Assembly: GCA_947627085.1 (NCBI GenBank)
Contig: CANQUO010000024.1
Span: 1 to 16,144 of the forward strand
Reading direction: 5' to 3'
DNA: 16,144 nucleotides
From: an uncultured Oscillospiraceae bacterium
GTDB taxonomy: Bacteria; Bacillota; Clostridia; Oscillospirales; Oscillospiraceae
This document shows, one piece after another, positions 14,353 to 16,144 of this stretch. How positions within the stretch are numbered: the stretch's first letter is position 1; each line of letters starts with the position of its first letter. A model generated the notes under the pieces. That model was not told the origin of the DNA and did not search any database. It saw nothing but the letters and a program-made list of their open reading frames with translations. The position numbers and the translations under genes were made by a program.

Positions 14353-14413
14353 TGAAAATTCCGCTCCGGGCGGCATCCCGCCAAAAAATCAGAAAAAGAA
14401 AGAGGCATAAAAC

Positions 14414-14917
14414 ATGGTCTTTGAAGAGCTTGACTTGATCATTGGCGACCACGCGCCATTTTTGATATCACTGTCGGACGGGCTGCGGGAGGAGCTCCGC
14501 CTTGTGATCGCCGCGGCGGAGGTAGGGGAATCGGGAGCCAATATCCCTGAGTTTTCAGATACCGACGAAGCCACCAAGAAGTCTTTACAAGAAATTCTGG
14601 CAAAGACCCGGCCGATTGAGATCGACGAACGGCGGCAATATGAAATATGCTTTCAGGACTACATCCTTTACCAAGTCAGGAACGAGTCCTACTGCTCGTT
14701 TGATGATCATGAGGAGATCTGTCACGGGCGGTATCTCATCACATTTGAAAAATCAAAATTGCTCTCCTATCTGAGTAGCGTCACCTTTGTCGGGCAGTTT
14801 AGCGACGGTTCCTTTTACCCCGGCAAGTGGACGCACTACGGCATTTACACGCAAAACCATGTGATAGACGTGATTTCACATACTCCACCGATCATAACGG
14901 TCTGTGCGGATGCGTGA
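14414..14917 (+). CDS. Hypothetical protein, 167 residues, accessory
   Basis: I do not recognise this family with confidence. The protein is soluble and acidic, with no signal peptide or membrane helix. The N-terminal third is helical and charged. The C-terminal part is rich in aromatic residues: YEICFQDYILYQVRNESY, then a second block HYGIYTQNHVIDVISHTPP. That reads as a compact alpha/beta domain, and the general style resembles small immunity-type or SMI1-neighbour proteins; this is an impression only. ATG 14414 is preceded by AGAGG at about 9 bases. The gene is clearly less GC-rich than the core genes, follows a repeat element directly and is on the opposite strand, all of which suggest horizontal origin. 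The broken gene that follows starts 27 bases downstream and probably shares its transcript. Confidence 0.7.
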   Translation: MVFEELDLIIGDHAPFLISLSDGLREELRLVIAAAEVGESGANIPEFSDTDEATKKSLQEILAKTRPIEIDERRQYEICFQDYILYQVRNESYCSFDDHEEICHGRYLITFEKSKLLSYLSSVTFVGQFSDGSFYPGKWTHYGIYTQNHVIDVISHTPPIITVCADA

Positions 14918-14944
14918 CCAACATTTCCGAAGGAGGAGTTATTT

Positions 14945-15376
14945 ATGAGTTCCATTTCAGTAGACATGATAGATAACACAGTTTCGTCCTCGTGGTAGAA
15001 GGAGCTTGTGCGGCATTTTGTCAGGGTTGGGGATGAGCTGGAGATTCGATGCTGGAAGGAGGAGACCGAGGAGATCAAGGCGGCGTCCCGATACGGAAAA
15101 CCCACGGCTGAGCGCACCGAAGTCTCGATTCGCGGAACGGTGACCGACGCATTTCTACGTGAATTGATGGACGAGGAGCCCACAACCAGGAGCGGATATC
15201 ACGCGATGACAAAATATTTTACGATCAACGTCAAAAATGAATTATGTGATTTTTACAGCGAACATTACGGCACGGAAATATGCATGGAAAATTTGCGTGA
15301 AAATGACGTTTCATTTGTCGAAGATGTTTTCAGCCAATACGCGGATTCCTTCAGCATTTTAACAGGAAATGGCTAA
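14945..15376 (+). pseudogene. Hypothetical gene interrupted by an in-frame amber codon
   Basis: An ATG at 14945 has the best ribosome binding site of the region (GGAGGAG, 6 bases upstream) and opens the frame MSSISVDMIDNTVSSSW. It meets TAG at 14996-14998, then continues in the same frame for 125 codons (KELVRHFVRVGDELEIRCW... to LTGNG). The continuation looks like real protein: it has balanced composition, HYGTEICMEN near the end and a stop at 15376. Restart at GTG 15008 is possible but its AAGGAG is only 3 bases away. Options are a nonsense mutation (CAG to TAG would explain it), a sequencing error, or a shortened protein from 15008. TAG is used as a normal stop by ecfA1 and cvpA in this window, so recoding is unlikely. 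The family was not recognised. Confidence 0.6.
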
Positions 15377-15452
15377 GCCGTCACACGCCCTTCCCCGTTC
15401 TCTCCCGTGAAGCGCTATGCAGCTCCCGTTGCGCCATGTTACTTTCCGTTGC

Positions 15453-15481
15453 TTGCCATTTTTGCCCCTTCGTGGTATGCT
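15453..15481 (+). promoter_or_regulatory. Promoter of the XRE-type regulator
   Basis: TTGCCA (15453-15458) and TATGCT (15476-15481) are spaced by exactly 17 bases, about 31 bases before ATG 15512. The -10 lies within the palindrome at 15475-15491. Confidence 0.6.
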
Positions 15482-15491
15482 TGCGCCATAC
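15475..15491. promoter_or_regulatory. Candidate operator over the XRE promoter
   Basis: The inverted repeat GTATG-N7-CATAC overlaps the -10 box and the likely transcription start. A dimeric helix-turn-helix protein encoded directly downstream is the obvious candidate binder, giving autorepression. Binding is inference. Confidence 0.4.
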
Positions 15492-15511
15492 TTAAAAAGG
15501 AGTGATAAGAC

Positions 15512-15937
15512 ATGCTCAGCGAAAACCTGAAAACCCTCCGTACCCGCAACGGCTGGTCCCAGGAGGAGCTGGCCTCGCGCCTGCACGTGGTGCGCCAGAC
15601 CGTGTCCAAGTGGGAAAAGGGCCTGTCCGTCCCGGACGCCGATATGCTCATGAGGCTGGCGGACATCTTCAATGTGCCTGTCGCCGCCCTGCTTGGAGGG
15701 GACCTCGGCGACATCTCCACCGCTGACGAGGTGGCGGCGGAGCTTGCCAAAATATGCGAACAGTTGGCCGTCAAAAACCGCCGGGCCCGTCGCCTTTGGA
15801 AGATTGTGGCCATAATTCTCGCCTCGATCATTGTCTTAGACATACTCGGCCTTCTTCTCATGAAGGCCGCTCCCGGCGTCTCAAGCTCCGGCACAACCAT
15901 CCAGCGCCATGAGCCCATCGCCCAGTCCGACGCCTGA
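15512..15937 (+). CDS. Membrane-anchored XRE-family transcriptional regulator
   Basis: The protein has 141 residues. Residues 5-60 form a Cro/C1-type helix-turn-helix: WSQEELASRLHVVRQTVSKWEKG with the recognition helix at about 27-35, followed by the typical PDADMLMRLADIFNVPVAALLGG. A helical linker follows (about 70-90), then a basic RRARRLWK stop-transfer stretch and a single transmembrane helix (about 97-117). The short polar tail would be outside. Such XRE-plus-membrane-helix proteins are common in Clostridia, often beside transporter or small membrane genes; the target is unknown. ATG 15512 follows AAAGGAG by about 9 bases. Unlike the two accessory genes before it, its composition is GC-rich and matches the core genome. 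Confidence 0.88.
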   Translation: MLSENLKTLRTRNGWSQEELASRLHVVRQTVSKWEKGLSVPDADMLMRLADIFNVPVAALLGGDLGDISTADEVAAELAKICEQLAVKNRRARRLWKIVAIILASIIVLDILGLLLMKAAPGVSSSGTTIQRHEPIAQSDA

Positions 15938-15967
15938 CCGATAAACGGTTATTGCCCGGGCGTAATA

Positions 15968-16072
15968 CTAATACCCAATTAAAACAAGACATTCGCGACG
16001 GACTTTTTCGCGTCGTCGTCGCTGATGCCGCTTTACCTCGGGCTCCAAGTATTCGCCCTTAGGCGCAGGCAT
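15968..16072 (-). CDS. Possible 34-residue basic peptide within a repeat-like segment
   Basis: ATG 16072 on the minus strand opens a 34-codon frame that is strikingly basic (EVKRHQRRRREKVRR) and ends in LVLIGY. GGAG lies about 8 bases upstream. The DNA also has the look of a dispersed repeat, and I have a vague, unchecked memory of similar sequence in other gut Clostridia. It may therefore be a chance frame inside a repeat rather than a gene. Confidence 0.25.
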   Translation of the reverse strand: MPAPKGEYLEPEVKRHQRRRREKVRRECLVLIGY

Positions 16073-16093
16073 CGCTCATCTCCGCGCTAAGAG

Positions 16094-16138
16094 CCGCCCC
16101 TCCGGGGCGGTTGCGCTCCGAAACGCGCCTGCGGGCGC
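16094..16138. repeat. Two GC hairpins at the right edge
   Basis: CCGCCCC-TCC-GGGGCGG (16094-16110) and GCGCC-TGCG-GGCGC (16125-16138) are adjacent stem-loops. Neither is followed by a T-run, so they are not ordinary intrinsic terminators. They may belong to a larger repeat that continues beyond the window. Confidence 0.5.
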
Positions 16139-16144
16139 AGTCCT

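Larger units (their letters stand above)
13916..14413. other. Repeat-bearing intergenic region between divergent operons
   Basis: No gene is supported here. It contains an AT-rich tract with three tandem ATCT units (about 14043-14056), a small hairpin GCGCC-TTAC-GGCGC (14123-14136), a GTAGGGG two-hairpin element (14148-14228) and a full copy of the 95-bp element (14258-14352). It separates the minus-strand core operon from the plus-strand accessory genes. I see no convincing plus-strand promoter for the gene at 14414. Confidence 0.6.

Noticed and set aside
14156..14452. Minus-strand frames encoding PLPLGGGRGWG-type peptides
   Set aside because: They are the translation of the 95-bp repeat and hairpin arms. 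The peptide style is a well-known annotation artefact of such repeats.

Overview
The window looks like part of a chromosome from a GC-rich Clostridia (Bacillota), probably an Oscillospirales-type gut bacterium. This is inferred from gene content: an EcfA1/EcfA2/EcfT module ending in truA, a zinc-finger Clp ATPase of ClpE type, a DUF5711-like/CvpA pair, strong Shine-Dalgarno sites with frequent TTG/GTG starts, and many GC-rich hairpin repeats. Housekeeping genes are all on the minus strand. The accessory genes at the right end are on the plus strand.

Read in the direction of minus-strand transcription (high to low coordinates), there are two main operons. The first starts at a clear sigma-A-type promoter at about 13915-13887. 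It encodes a SAM-dependent methyltransferase, EcfA1, EcfA2, EcfT and TruA. EcfA1, EcfA2 and EcfT form the energising module of a group II ECF vitamin transporter; no substrate-binding S component is present. About 420 bp of palindromic repeats separates ecfA1 from ecfA2. The second operon starts at an excellent promoter at about 9193-9165. It encodes a membrane-anchored beta-propeller-like protein, CvpA, PgsA (phosphatidylglycerol phosphate synthase) and the Clp ATPase. A repeat element whose end forms a textbook intrinsic terminator lies between clp and rlmD (23S rRNA uracil methyltransferase).

The 3' end of rlmD runs into a visibly AT-richer segment (about 2855-890). This holds one gene that fuses an aminoglycoside-phosphotransferase-type kinase to a Ser/Thr-kinase-like domain. 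rlmD (rumA) 3' ends are known integration sites for integrative conjugative elements, so this may be a relic of such an event. At the left edge lies the 5' part of a MacB-type ABC transporter with its own candidate promoter.

The right end (14.1-16.1 kb) is accessory. It contains two repeat elements, an unrecognised 167-residue protein, a companion reading frame broken by an in-frame amber codon, a membrane-anchored XRE-type regulator with a palindrome over its promoter, and a terminal stretch of hairpins with one possible tiny basic peptide. No CRISPR array, tRNA, rRNA or transposase gene was seen.
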